Positions 51,030 to 60,173 of a stretch of DNA of 64,000 bases are shown here, piece by piece. The notes under the pieces are model-generated. The model had not been told where the DNA came from. It saw nothing but the letters and a program-made list of their open reading frames with translations, and did not search any database. This stretch comes from Catellatospora sp. KI3 (GTDB lineage: Bacteria; Actinomycetota; Actinomycetes; Mycobacteriales; Micromonosporaceae). The stretch covers positions 124,001-188,000 of the forward strand of contig NZ_JASAMB010000005.1 of NCBI RefSeq assembly GCF_029948125.1. The letters run 5' to 3'. The position numbers were made by a program, and so were the translations under genes. Position 1 is the first letter of the stretch, and each line of letters opens with the position of its first letter.

Positions 51030-52259
51030 TCAGTACAGGAAGCTGCCGTACGGCCCGGCCAGGATCGCGTTCTTCTGCGCCTGGCTGAAGTGCGTGTTCG
51101 GGTAGCTGTAGAACGACGCCGACATCGGCGTGCCGTCGGTCGAGGCGGCGTCGGGCAGGCCGAAGGCGTGGCCGAGTTCGTGCACCATGCCGCCGTACCA
51201 GCGGTTCATCGACTGGCCGCTGATGCCGGCCGCCCCGTCGGCGTCGTGGCCGCTGAGCACCACCCAGCCGGGGCTGCCGCCGCCACCGGCCCCGTCGCCC
51301 TCGGCGCTGATCTCACCGACGCACAGCCAGCGGCTGTCCGGGTTGCGCAGACTCAGCTTGCGCGCCAGCTCCTGCTGCATGTTCGTCACCGACCACCAGT
51401 ACTTGTCCCCGCCGTTGGGCGTGTTCTCGTACCAGCTGCGGACGTGGTCGCCGTTGACGACCTCGACCACGACGGTGTTCAACCGGAACGTCTTGCCGAG
51501 TTCCTGCAGGTAGTAGCGCTGCGCCTCGCGCATGACGGCGGCGATGCCGTCGGGGTAGCGCTGGTCGTAGGGCACGTCCGACGGCTTGAGCCAGAACACC
51601 CGCACCGTCCCCGACGGCGGGGTGCCGCCCGGCGAGGTCGAGGGCGCGGGGGAGGTCGAGGGTGAGGCCGACGGGCTGGTGCCGAGCGGGTAGCCGGCCA
51701 GGCGCCATACCCGGGAGGTGGCCGTGCCGCAGGCCAGCTGCACCAGGCCGGTGTTGCTCGCCGCCGACCCGCCCGCGGGCACCACGCACTTGCCGGAGTG
51801 CACCGCCTGCAGGTTGAACGTGCGGTCGGTGCCGCCGACCGCGACCGGGACCAGCCGGAACCGCTGGTTGGTGCCGGTGCCGCAGCTCCACTGGATGATC
51901 GTGGCGTTGTCGGCGGTCGACGCCCCGTTGACGTCGACGCACTTGCCCGCGTTGACCGTGCCGATCGTGTACTGGTCGGACGTGCCCGCGACCGGCGTGA
52001 AGACGAGGTTCTGGTTGCCGCCGCCGTTGCAGCTCCACTGGATGAGCTGCGTGCCGTTGGTGGCCGTGCCGTTGGGCACGTCGGCGCAGTTGCCGCCGTT
52101 GCGGTTGACGGCCGTGGAGGTGAATGCGCTCGCGGCGTACGCGGTCGGGGCGGCGGTGACCAGCACCGCGATGGAACCGGCCAGGACGGCCAGGGCGGAC
52201 ACCAGCGCGGCGGCCAGCCGTGATCGACCGGGCGCGGGCAGAGAGGGGGTACGGAGCAT
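51030..52259 (-). CDS. Secreted zinc metalloprotease with ricin-type lectin domain
   Basis: The 409-residue protein has a signal peptide (ending TAYAAS), a ricin B-type beta-trefoil (residues about 45-195, with three QxW-like repeats such as IQWSCNGGGNQNLVF and IQWSCGTGTNQRFRL), a Ser/Thr/Pro linker (SPSASPSTSPAPSTSPGG) and a catalytic domain with the extended zinc motif HELGHAFGLPD at 360-370. The reprolysin/matrixin-like HExxHxxGxxD form suggests a metzincin-like protease. The lectin part should target it to sugar polymers. Confidence 0.88.
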   Translation of the reverse strand: MLRTPSLPAPGRSRLAAALVSALAVLAGSIAVLVTAAPTAYAASAFTSTAVNRNGGNCADVPNGTATNGTQLIQWSCNGGGNQNLVFTPVAGTSDQYTIGTVNAGKCVDVNGASTADNATIIQWSCGTGTNQRFRLVPVAVGGTDRTFNLQAVHSGKCVVPAGGSAASNTGLVQLACGTATSRVWRLAGYPLGTSPSASPSTSPAPSTSPGGTPPSGTVRVFWLKPSDVPYDQRYPDGIAAVMREAQRYYLQELGKTFRLNTVVVEVVNGDHVRSWYENTPNGGDKYWWSVTNMQQELARKLSLRNPDSRWLCVGEISAEGDGAGGGGSPGWVVLSGHDADGAAGISGQSMNRWYGGMVHELGHAFGLPDAASTDGTPMSASFYSYPNTHFSQAQKNAILAGPYGSFLY

Positions 52260-52319
52260 GCGATCTCCCGGGTGAGAGGAACGAGCAGACGGATGTGAAC
52301 CGTCAGCCGGTCTCCGGCA

Positions 52320-52523
52320 TCAACCCGGGTGGGACGAGACGTCCCTCAGCGGAGGTGGCCAACCAGCCGCCGACGATAGTCCCGCCGATCGTGGTATGTC
52401 AATGTCTGGCGGTGCCGCCTCGGCCTGCGCCAACCGTTGCGCGCAGCGGTGCCTGGCCGCCAGGAACCGCTCGCCGTCGAAGAAGCCCGTCATCTCGATC
52501 AGTTCGGCGAAGTCCTCCGCGCG
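52320..52523 (-). pseudogene. Possible gene remnant
   Basis: An open minus-strand frame reads EDFAELIEMTGFFDGERF followed by LAARHRCAQRLAQAEAAPPD, which has regular amphipathic helices, and then degenerates. There is no start codon and a TGA stands directly before it. I do not recognise the parent family. It may instead be noise in G+C-rich DNA. Confidence 0.3.
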
Positions 52524-52535
52524 TCACACCTCATC

Positions 52536-52551
52536 GGGTGTACGTACACCC
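52536..52551. promoter_or_regulatory. Perfect 16-bp palindrome GGGTGTACGTACACCC
   Basis: This exact self-complementary sequence is flanked by ACACC on the left and GGTGT on the right, extending the symmetry with a gap. It lies between the remnant and the 3' end of the lipoprotein gene. It could be an operator left from a lost gene or a weak terminator. Confidence 0.45.
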
Positions 52552-52578
52552 CATGTGGTGTAACGCCGTGCGCGACGG

Positions 52579-53076
52579 TCACGCGTAGACGAGGTCGAGC
52601 GTGTCGGTGTGGCCGGACCAGGTCAGGGTGAGGCGCCAGCAGCCGGCCTGCGGGAAGTCGATGATCGAGGGGCCGGGGCCGCCGTCGACCGTGCGGACCA
52701 CCGGGTCGCCCGTTCCGTCGAGCCGTCCGGTGATCACGAGCGGGTCGGACGTCGGCTGCGGGTGCGACACCCACAGGATCTTGTTGCTCATGCCGTCGGT
52801 GCGCGCGGCCGTCAGCGGGTGGGCGAACAGGACGGCGGCGATGTCGCCGTTGCGGCCGAACACGTGCGGGATGGCGGAGCTGCCCGAGAAGCCGGCGCTG
52901 GCCCAGTCGGGCAGCGGCCCGGTCTCGACCGGCGAACCGCACGCCGCCGGGGGTGACGCGGGCGCGGCGGCGCTGCTCGCGGCGGCGGTCGGAGCCTGCC
53001 CGCCGGTGCAGGCGGCGAGCGCGGCGCAGGCGGCCAGCAGCACGGCGATCCCGGTACGTCGATACGGTGCGGTCAT
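52579..53076 (-). CDS. Secreted lipoprotein of unknown function
   Basis: The 165-residue protein has a lipoprotein signal (lipobox LAAC, Cys22) followed by an Ala/Ser/Pro linker. The domain contains a Cys pair (ACGSPVETGPL and AGCWRLTLTWSG) and a beta-rich form ending in TDTLDLVYA. I do not recognise a named family; the ending resembles small beta-sandwich domains. Its start is ATG 53076. It stands alone, divergent from the MFS gene. Confidence 0.75.
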   Translation of the reverse strand: MTAPYRRTGIAVLLAACAALAACTGGQAPTAAASSAAAPASPPAACGSPVETGPLPDWASAGFSGSSAIPHVFGRNGDIAAVLFAHPLTAARTDGMSNKILWVSHPQPTSDPLVITGRLDGTGDPVVRTVDGGPGPSIIDFPQAGCWRLTLTWSGHTDTLDLVYA

Positions 53077-53182
53077 GGTCGTCTCCTCGGGGCTCGGGGC
53101 AGGTGCACAGCAGGAGAGCCGTGACGAACCCGACTGGTTCCCGGGTTGACCTCAACCGGGCTTGAACTGTCAGTCTTGCCCG

Positions 53183-54457
53183 ATGCGCATGGCGAAACGG
53201 CTGGTTCCGGCCGCGTACAGGGAGGTGCTGCGGGTGCCGGGGTTCCGGCGGCTGCTGTCCGGGGAGGCGGTGTCCTTCCTCGGCGACGGCCTGAGCGTGG
53301 TGGCGATCTCGTGGCTGGCCATCCAGATCACCGCGCCGGAGCGGGCGGCGCTGGTGGTGGGGGCGGCGGTCGCCGCGTACACGCTGCCCGCCGCGCTGGG
53401 CGCCGCCGCGCTCGCCCGCTGGCTGAGCCGGGTCGACCCGCGCCGCCTGGTCATCGCCAACGCGCTGCTGCGCGCGTCCACCCTCGGCGCCGCCGCCGCG
53501 TGCCACCTGCTCGGGGTGCTCACCCCCACCCTGTACGTGGTCCTGCTCGCGCTGTCGTCACTGCTGGCCGCGTGGGGCACGGCGGGCACGTACACCCTGG
53601 TCAGTGCCCTGGTCCCGGCCGCGCAGCGGCTGCCCGCCAACACGCTGCTGGGCACCGCCCAGACCACCGCGATCATCCTCGGGCCGCCGCTGGCCGGAGT
53701 GCTGGTCGCGCTCGCCGGACCGGCGTCCGTGCTCGCCTTCGACGCCGCCACGTACCTGGTGCTCGCCGCTCAGCTGCGGCGCCTGCCCGCGGCGGCCGTC
53801 GCGCCGGGCGAGGCGCCGCCGTCCACGGGCGGGTTCCGCATCCTGGCCCGGCGTCCCCAGCTGCTCGGCCTGCTCGCGCTGACCGCGGTCTTCTTCTTCC
53901 TGTACGGCCCGGTCGAGGTCGCCCTCCCGCTGTTCATCGTCGACGTGCTCGGCCGCGACGCGGGGTTCCTCGGCGTCTACTGGGCCGTGTTCGGCATCGG
54001 CGCCCTGGTCGGCGGCCTGCTCGCGGGCACGCTGCGCCAGGTGTCGCCGTGGCCGTTCGCGATCGCGGTCATCGCGGGGTGGGGCGCCTGCCTGCTCCCG
54101 TTCGGGTTCACCACCTCGGCCTGGGCGACCATGGCCGGGATGGCGGTCGGCGGGATCATCTACGGTCCGTTCCCGGCCTTCAACGTGACCCTGTTCCAGG
54201 CCGCCGCGGACCCGGCCGACCTGCCCGCGGTGCTGGCCGCCCGCGGCTCGGTGATGGTCGCGGCGGCCCCGATCGGGGCGGCGATCGGCGGCCCGCTGGT
54301 GAACCTGCTCGGCCCCGGCGGCACGCTGCTGGCCTCGGGCGCGGCCACGGTCGCGCTGGCGGTGCTCGCCACGGCGATTCCGCTGGCCGTGTACGCCCGC
54401 CGCCGCGGCGCCATGCGCGGGACGGGCGAGGCTGTTCCGTCCAGCCCCTCGATGTGA
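53183..54457 (+). CDS. MFS transporter (enterobactin-exporter-like MFS_3 type)
   Basis: The 424-residue protein has 10-12 hydrophobic segments and the motif VPGFRRLLSGEAVSFLGDGLSVVAISWLA typical of the MFS_3/EntS group. It exports small molecules, substrate unknown. ATG 53183 (MRMAKRL) is preferred; ATG 53189 is also possible. It has no visible relation to the enediyne locus 27 kb away. Confidence 0.85.
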   Translation: MRMAKRLVPAAYREVLRVPGFRRLLSGEAVSFLGDGLSVVAISWLAIQITAPERAALVVGAAVAAYTLPAALGAAALARWLSRVDPRRLVIANALLRASTLGAAAACHLLGVLTPTLYVVLLALSSLLAAWGTAGTYTLVSALVPAAQRLPANTLLGTAQTTAIILGPPLAGVLVALAGPASVLAFDAATYLVLAAQLRRLPAAAVAPGEAPPSTGGFRILARRPQLLGLLALTAVFFFLYGPVEVALPLFIVDVLGRDAGFLGVYWAVFGIGALVGGLLAGTLRQVSPWPFAIAVIAGWGACLLPFGFTTSAWATMAGMAVGGIIYGPFPAFNVTLFQAAADPADLPAVLAARGSVMVAAAPIGAAIGGPLVNLLGPGGTLLASGAATVALAVLATAIPLAVYARRRGAMRGTGEAVPSSPSM

Positions 54458-54596
54458 CCTGGGCGGACTCCTAGTCGGCCGAGAACCTTCAGTAAAACGG
54501 GTAAGATAGACCAATCGGTCGCAAAACCCACGACGGATGCGCTTGTCGCCGCTACCGCATACGGTGGGCGGGAAGTTTCCTAAGTGGAGGAACGTC

Positions 54597-56399
54597 ATGA
54601 GACTCAGGCACCACCGTGCACTGGTCGCGCTGGCCGGGGCCGCACTGCTGTCGACCGTCATCACTGCTCCCGCGTACGCCGACCCGCCCGCCGCCGACCG
54701 GCAGCCCACCGCCGAGGGGTACGGCGGTGCCGTGTCCACCGTCGACCCCGACGCCACCCGCGTCGGCCTGGACGTGCTGCGCCGGGGCGGCAACGCGGTC
54801 GACGCCGCGGTCGCGGCCGCGGCCACGCTCGGCGTCACCGAGCCGTTCTCGGCCGGCATCGGCGGCGGCGGCTTCCTCGTCTACTACAGCGCCCGCGACC
54901 GGCGCGTGCACACCATCGACGGCCGCGAGACCGCCCCGATGACCATGACGGAGAACGCCTTCGTCGACCCGGCCACCGGCCTGCCGTACCAGTTCCAGGA
55001 GGCGCGCGTCAGCGGCGTCGCCGCGGGTGTGCCGGGCACCCTGGCCACCTGGCAGCAGGCGCTGCGCAGCTGGGGTACGACCAGCCTGGCCCAGGCGCTG
55101 CGCCCGGCCGAGCAGGTCGCCGACCGGGGCTTCCTGGTCGACGCCACGTTCCGCACCCAGATCAGCGACAACGCGGCCGCGTTCAGCCAGTTCACCTCCA
55201 CCAGCGCGCTGTACCTGCCGGACGGGCAGCCGCCGGCCGTCGGCTCGGTGTTCCGCAACAAGGACCTGGCCCGCACCTACCGGCAGCTCGGCCGGGAGGG
55301 CACCGGCGCCTTCTACCGGGGTGCGATCGGCGCCGACATCGTCGGCACGGTGCAGCACCCGCCGGTGGTGTCCGCGCCGGGCACCGTCTGGCCGTACCCG
55401 ATCCGGCCCGGCACCATGGCCGCCTCGGACCTGGCCGCCTACCGCGTGCGCACCCCCGAGCCGACCCACGTCGCCTACCGCGGCCTGGACGTGTACGGCA
55501 TGGCCACGCCCTCCAGCGGCGGCCAGGCGGTCGGCGAGGCGCTGAACATCCTGGAGAACTCCGACCTCTCGGCGATGAGCCGCACCGAGGCGCTGCACCA
55601 CTACCTGGAGGCCAGCGCGCTGGCGTTCGCCGACCGCAACCGCTACGTCGGCGACTACACCCCGCGCCCGCTGCTCGACGAGCTGCTGACCGACGGGTTC
55701 GCCAAGGAGCGCGCCTGCCTGATCGACCCGGCGCACGCGCTCGTCAAGCCGGTCGCGCCGGGCGAGCCCGACGGGTCCTACACCGGGTGCGCGACGGCGG
55801 CGCCGGGCGAGTCGGTGACCGAGGGCCAGTCGACCACCAACCTGACCGTGGCCGACCGGTGGGGCAACGTGGTCGTGTACACGCTGACCATCGAGCAGAC
55901 CGGCGGCAACGCCATGGTGGTCCCGGGTCGCGGCTTCCTGCTCAACAACGAGATGACCGACTTCAACTTCACGCCCACCCAGGGCGGTGCGCCCGACCCG
56001 AACCTGCCGGGGCCGGGCAAGCGGCCGCGCAGCTCGATGGCGCCGACGATCGTGCTGTCGCACGGCAAGCCGTACCTCGCGGTCGGCACGCCGGGCGGCT
56101 CGACGATCATCACGACCGTGCTGCAGATCCTGGTCAACCGGCTGGACCTGGGGATGACCCTGCCCGAGGCGGTGGCCGCGGCCCGCGCCACGCAGCGCAA
56201 CACGGCCGCGGTGCAGGCCGAACCGGGATTCGCCCCGGAGCAGCCGGGGCTGGCGGCGCTGGGCCACGTGTTCGCGCCGAACCCGGAGATCGGCGCCGCC
56301 ACCGGCATCGAGTTCCTCGGCGGCGGCCGCCTGGTCGCAGCGGCCGAGCCCACCCGCCGCGGCGGCGGCGCCGCCGGGGTCCTCTGGCCTGCCTACTGA
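54597..56399 (+). CDS. ggt: Gamma-glutamyltransferase (GGT), secreted
   Basis: The 600-residue protein has a signal peptide (ending PAYA), the GGT large subunit with GGNAVDAAVAAAATLGVTEPFSAGIGGGGFLVYY and a DGRETAP segment, and the autoprocessing site at Thr413 in STTNLTVADRWGNVV. In E. coli GGT the matching sequence is TTHYSVVD; here the His is Asn. The PGGSTIITTVLQI region in the small subunit contains the GG loop. The enzyme cleaves glutathione and gamma-glutamyl compounds. Start: ATG 54597 with TGGAGG. Confidence 0.92.
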   Translation: MRLRHHRALVALAGAALLSTVITAPAYADPPAADRQPTAEGYGGAVSTVDPDATRVGLDVLRRGGNAVDAAVAAAATLGVTEPFSAGIGGGGFLVYYSARDRRVHTIDGRETAPMTMTENAFVDPATGLPYQFQEARVSGVAAGVPGTLATWQQALRSWGTTSLAQALRPAEQVADRGFLVDATFRTQISDNAAAFSQFTSTSALYLPDGQPPAVGSVFRNKDLARTYRQLGREGTGAFYRGAIGADIVGTVQHPPVVSAPGTVWPYPIRPGTMAASDLAAYRVRTPEPTHVAYRGLDVYGMATPSSGGQAVGEALNILENSDLSAMSRTEALHHYLEASALAFADRNRYVGDYTPRPLLDELLTDGFAKERACLIDPAHALVKPVAPGEPDGSYTGCATAAPGESVTEGQSTTNLTVADRWGNVVVYTLTIEQTGGNAMVVPGRGFLLNNEMTDFNFTPTQGGAPDPNLPGPGKRPRSSMAPTIVLSHGKPYLAVGTPGGSTIITTVLQILVNRLDLGMTLPEAVAAARATQRNTAAVQAEPGFAPEQPGLAALGHVFAPNPEIGAATGIEFLGGGRLVAAAEPTRRGGGAAGVLWPAY

Positions 56400-56416
56400 C
56401 CGCACCCGCTCCGCTC

Positions 56417-56480
56417 TGCCGCAGTCTCGGGGAAAGTGCGGGAATCCTGGCCTGGATTCCCGCACTTTCCCCGAAATTGT
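56417..56480. repeat. Dispersed palindromic element, copy 3
   Basis: Arms GTCTCGGGGAAAGTGCGGGA and CCCGCACTTTCCCCGAAAT match the family. It lies 18 bases after the GGT stop. The inner part GGAATCC-TGGCCTGGATTCC extends the stem. Position suits a terminator. Confidence 0.88.
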
Positions 56481-56639
56481 CGGACGGCGATCGGCCTGCG
56501 CGGACGGGCGGGTCTGGTGATAGGAAGGTTGATTGCCGTATCGGCGTCCGGTCTCTAGTCTGGTGGGACTGGACATGCACAACCTTCACTGTGTCGTTCG
56601 GCTTCTGGGCGGCACCCTGGCGCGTTCCGGAGGCCGACC

Positions 56640-58235
56640 ATGAACGGTCGTGGTGTACGCCGCACTCTGTCCGCACTCGTCCTGGCCGCCGCCACCGGCG
56701 CGGCCGTCCTCGTCTCCGGCACCGAGGCGCTGGCCGCCCCCGTCCCGCTCACCTCGGTCGTGCCGGCGCCGGTCACGGCCACGCCCACGGCCGGTGTCAC
56801 CTACACCATCGGCTCGGCGACCGCGATCTACACCGAACCGGGCTCGGCGGCCGCGACGGGCATCGGCGACTACCTCGCGGGCATCCTGCGCCCCTCGACC
56901 GGTTTCCCGCTGCCGGTGGCGGCCGCCCCCAGCGGCTCGCCGAGCGGCATCGCGCTGCTGCTGACCGGCGCGCCCGCCTCGGTCGGCGCCCAGGGCTACC
57001 AGCTCGACGTCACCGCGACCGCGATCACGGTACGGGCGAACCAGCCCGCCGGCCTGTTCGCCGGGGTGCAGACGCTGCGGCAGCTGCTGCCGCCCGCCGT
57101 CGAGGCGGCCACCGTCCAGACCGGACCGTGGCAGGTCGGCGGGGCGCACGTGGTCGACTACCCGCGCTTCGCCTACCGGGGCGCGATGCTCGACGTGGCC
57201 CGCCACTTCTTCGCGCCCGCGGCGGTGCGCCGCTACCTCGACCAGCTCGCCCTGTACAAGGTGAACTACCTGCACCTGCACCTGTCCGACGACCAGGGCT
57301 GGCGTATCGCGATCAGCAGCTGGCCGAACCTGGCCGGGTACGGCGGCGCGACCGCGGTCGGCGGGGATCCGGGCGGCTACTACACGCAGGCCGACTACAC
57401 CGCGCTGGTCGCCTACGCCGCCTCGCGCTACATCACGATCGTGCCCGAGATCGACATGCCGGGGCACACCAATGCCGCGCTGGCCTCGTACGCCCAGCTC
57501 AACTGCGACGGGGTCGCGCCGGCGCGGTACACCGGCACCGCCGTCGGGTTCAGCTCGCTGTGCGTGCCGCTGGAGCTGACGTACACCTTCATCGACCAGG
57601 TGGTCGGGGAGCTGGCCGCGCTGACGCCGGGGCCGTACCTGCACATCGGCGGCGACGAGGCCAGCTCCACCACCGCCGCCGACTACACCACCTTCATCGA
57701 CCGGGTGCAGCAGATCGTCGCCGCGCACGGCAAGACGGTGCTCGGCTGGCACGACGTCGTGCACGCCGGCCCGCAGCCGTCGCGGATCGCGCAGTTCTGG
57801 GGCACGGGCACCAGCGACGCGGCCGTGGCGGGCGCGGCCGCGAACGGCACCAAGGTGATCATGTCGCCGGCCAGCCGCACCTACCTGGACATGAAGTACA
57901 AGAGCAGCACCCGGCTGGGGCAGAAGTGGGCCGGGCTCATCGACGTCGACAAGGCGTACGACTGGAACCCCGGCGCCTACCTCAGCGGTGTCGGCGAGTC
58001 GTCGGTGCTCGGCGTCGAGGCGCCGCTGTGGACCGAGACGATCCGGACCACCGCCGACCTGGACTACATGGCGTTCCCGCGCCTGCCCGCGATCGCGGAG
58101 CTGGGCTGGTCGCCGTACTCGACGCACAACCTGAGCGCGTTCAAGGGCAGGCTCGGCGCGCAGGGGCCGCGCTGGCGGGTCATGGGCATCGGCTACTACC
58201 ACTCCACCCAGGTCACCTGGCCTGCCGGCTCCTGA
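56640..58235 (+). CDS. Secreted GH20 beta-N-acetylhexosaminidase
   Basis: The 531-residue protein has a signal peptide (ending EALAAP), a GH20b domain (residues about 40-165), and the GH20 barrel with YRGAMLDVARHFF, NYLHLHLSDDQGW, PEIDMPGH and the catalytic pair Asp339-Glu340 in HIGGDE. It releases GlcNAc or GalNAc from chitin oligomers or glycans. Start: ATG 56640 with GGAGG nearby. It is convergent with GH8 across a strong terminator. Confidence 0.95.
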   Translation: MNGRGVRRTLSALVLAAATGAAVLVSGTEALAAPVPLTSVVPAPVTATPTAGVTYTIGSATAIYTEPGSAAATGIGDYLAGILRPSTGFPLPVAAAPSGSPSGIALLLTGAPASVGAQGYQLDVTATAITVRANQPAGLFAGVQTLRQLLPPAVEAATVQTGPWQVGGAHVVDYPRFAYRGAMLDVARHFFAPAAVRRYLDQLALYKVNYLHLHLSDDQGWRIAISSWPNLAGYGGATAVGGDPGGYYTQADYTALVAYAASRYITIVPEIDMPGHTNAALASYAQLNCDGVAPARYTGTAVGFSSLCVPLELTYTFIDQVVGELAALTPGPYLHIGGDEASSTTAADYTTFIDRVQQIVAAHGKTVLGWHDVVHAGPQPSRIAQFWGTGTSDAAVAGAAANGTKVIMSPASRTYLDMKYKSSTRLGQKWAGLIDVDKAYDWNPGAYLSGVGESSVLGVEAPLWTETIRTTADLDYMAFPRLPAIAELGWSPYSTHNLSAFKGRLGAQGPRWRVMGIGYYHSTQVTWPAGS

Positions 58236-58256
58236 GCTCGCGCTGCGGTCGAGGTG

Positions 58257-58295
58257 CACGGCGGTGGGGCCGGGCGGACCGGCCCCACCGCCGTG
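58257..58295. terminator. 17-bp perfect bidirectional terminator
   Basis: Arms CACGGCGGTGGGGCCGG and CCGGCCCCACCGCCGTG are exact complements with a five-base loop. It separates the convergent GH20 and GH8 genes. Confidence 0.85.
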
Positions 58296-58300
58296 ACCGG

Positions 58301-59947
58301 TCAGGGCAGCCAGTAGTTGCCGCTGGCGACGATCATGACCTGGAGCTGGATGCTGGTGGAGTAGTAGTCGCTGCTGGTGAACGACGTGTTGACCATCTTG
58401 GTCCAGAGCGAGTCGAGCCAGGCCTGGCTGCCGGAGTCGGTCATCGCCGCGACCGCGAACGGGGCGAAGAAGGCCGGCTCGCTGCCGGCGCTGATCTGGG
58501 TGCCGCTCAGCGAGTAGCCGACCGCGATGCTGTTCGGATTGCCGCCGGTCTTCGACTTGATCCAGGTGTTGAGCTTGCGCGCCGAGGCGAGCGAGGCCGC
58601 CCCGCCGCCGGTGACCGCGTCGGTGCCGATGCGCCACGGCGTGCGGCAGGAGTTCCAGTAGTACTTGCCGTCGTTGGGGTCCTCCAGCACCTCGCCGGGG
58701 GCGGGCTTGGCGGTGGTGTTGGTGTTGACCACGAAGTCGGGCAGCAGGCCGGTGCTCGGGGCGTACTGCGTCTGCAGGTTGGTGATCAGGTTCTGGTGGC
58801 TGGTGCGTACGGTGTCCCAGAACGTGTCGCCGGTGGCCGCCTTGAACGCCCGGAAGTGGTCCAGGTGGAAGTCGGACGGGCGGGTGGTCCAGTACAGCGG
58901 GTCGCCAGAGGTGCTCCAGTCGCCCAGCAGCATCAGCTTCGTGGTCGGGTTGACCTCGCTGGCCTTGATCGCGTTGATGTGGTTGACCGCGAGCTGCCTG
59001 TAGTTGTACGTGCCGGTGCTGCCCCACTGCTTGTCGGCCATGAGCAGGCCCAGTGCCACGTCGAGGTCGCCGTCGGTGGCCGAGTCGGAGCCGTTGACGC
59101 TGGTGCAGTTGACGTCCTGCTCGGCGGCGAGCAGATTGGCGTTGTTGACCGACGGGTGGGCCAGCATGTACTTCACCATGCCGTCGAACACGGTCTTGGC
59201 GTTCGCGTCCGCGCCGGCCATCAGCGCGGTGACGACCATGCCGTAGCCCTGCGCCTCGGCGACGTACGGGTGGTCGGCGTCGGGTGAGATGACCTCGTAC
59301 CAGCCGTTGCCGCAGTTCTGCTTGACGAACGCGGCCTTCCACTTGTTGTAGTACGTCACCACGGCCGCGTCCAGGGTGGACTGCGCGCCGGTCGGCTTGA
59401 GCGTGCCCGCGGCGTACGCGTACTGGTGGCTGCCGAACGGGATGGCCGGGCCGGTGCCGGTCGAGCCGGTGGTCAGGTCGAGGTAGTCGAGGTTGGCGGT
59501 GCCGGCGGCGCTGGTGGCGGTGATCCGCACGGTGTTGCTGCCCGCGTTCAGTGTGACGGTGAGCGTCTTGGTCGCCCAGGTGTCCCAGTTGCCGGTGGAC
59601 CCGAACGCGGCGGCCGCCGCCACGACGGCGCCGTTGACGGCGATGTCGGCGGGGCGGCCGGTGGTGGTGCCGTTGCTGTAGCGGATCGCGACGGTGGCAC
59701 TGCCCGCGCTGGGTGCGGTGACGGTCCACTGCACGTAGCTGCCGGTGACGTTGTCGGTGTTGACGAAGCCGGTGCCGGAGTAGCCGAGGTGGTTGGCCTC
59801 GGCCACGCCCTGCGAGATCGCCGCGTTCTCGGCCTCGTACCGGGTGGTCGCGGCGGCGGCCTGGGTCAGCGGTGCGGCGGCGGTCAGGACCAGGGCGCCG
59901 AGTAAGGCGGCGGCCAGGCGGTACGCCGTCCGTGGTGCGGTGCGCAT
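58301..59947 (-). CDS. Secreted GH8 glucanase with CBM6/35-type domain
   Basis: The 548-residue protein has a signal peptide (to about residue 33), a carbohydrate-binding domain (about 35-165, YEAENAAISQGVAEANHLGYSGTGFVN, typical of CBM6/CBM35), and a GH8 catalytic domain. GH8 elements include SEAQGYGM-type VAEAQGYGMVVTALMAG with the catalytic Glu and ATDGDLDVALGLLMAD with the catalytic Asp region. It hydrolyses cellulose, xylan or chitosan; the exact substrate is unclear. ATG 59947 follows GGAG. It is divergent from the sugar ABC operon. Confidence 0.9.
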   Translation of the reverse strand: MRTAPRTAYRLAAALLGALVLTAAAPLTQAAAATTRYEAENAAISQGVAEANHLGYSGTGFVNTDNVTGSYVQWTVTAPSAGSATVAIRYSNGTTTGRPADIAVNGAVVAAAAAFGSTGNWDTWATKTLTVTLNAGSNTVRITATSAAGTANLDYLDLTTGSTGTGPAIPFGSHQYAYAAGTLKPTGAQSTLDAAVVTYYNKWKAAFVKQNCGNGWYEVISPDADHPYVAEAQGYGMVVTALMAGADANAKTVFDGMVKYMLAHPSVNNANLLAAEQDVNCTSVNGSDSATDGDLDVALGLLMADKQWGSTGTYNYRQLAVNHINAIKASEVNPTTKLMLLGDWSTSGDPLYWTTRPSDFHLDHFRAFKAATGDTFWDTVRTSHQNLITNLQTQYAPSTGLLPDFVVNTNTTAKPAPGEVLEDPNDGKYYWNSCRTPWRIGTDAVTGGGAASLASARKLNTWIKSKTGGNPNSIAVGYSLSGTQISAGSEPAFFAPFAVAAMTDSGSQAWLDSLWTKMVNTSFTSSDYYSTSIQLQVMIVASGNYWLP

Positions 59948-60008
59948 GTGACTCCTTCGGTCACGGTCCGGCCGGGGCCGGACGGGAGCGAGCACGGTGC
60001 CTGCCGGA

Positions 60009-60028
60009 TAGGCAAACTGACTTACTGT
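60009..60028 (+). promoter_or_regulatory. TAGGCAA-N4/5-CTTACT element, proximal to GH8
   Basis: TAGGCAAACTGACTTACTGT. Its inverted partner lies at 60142-60161, 114 bases away. Confidence 0.55.
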
Positions 60029-60141
60029 TCGACTGATGAGGATGTTAAGTACGTAAATCGCGCGGGGTCAAGCGTTGTGCGCCCGCGGATCGGCCGTTCG
60101 GGCCGAAGTGGCGGCCCTTGACACCGGATAGCGCGGTGGCG

Positions 60142-60161
60142 ATAGTAAGCCTACTTGCCTA
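60142..60161 (-). promoter_or_regulatory. TAGGCAA-N4/5-CTTACT element, proximal to sugar ABC operon
   Basis: On the minus strand it reads TAGGCAAGTAGGCTTACTAT, matching the element at 60009-60028 in both outer blocks. Confidence 0.55.
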
Positions 60162-60173
60162 TTGAGTTCTTAG

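Larger units (their letters stand above)
52260..52578. other. 319-bp intergenic region with a gene remnant and a palindrome
   Basis: On the minus strand an open frame from 52523 to 52320 keeps coding-like composition (EDFAELIEMTGFFDGERF, then LAARHRCAQRLAQAEAA) but has no start codon and is blocked by a stop at 52524-52526, so it looks like a remnant. GGGTGTACGTACACCC at 52536-52551 is a perfect palindrome. Confidence 0.5.

Noticed and set aside
56540-56585. A DasR-type box upstream of the GH20 gene
   Set aside because: GGTCTCTAGTCTGGTGGGACT resembles the DasR consensus only in part and lacks its symmetry.
54584-59287. A 1567-codon plus-strand open frame across GGT, GH20 and the antisense of GH8
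   Set aside because: It crosses two real genes in another frame and reads in low-complexity Arg/Gly/Ala. It has no recognisable domain.
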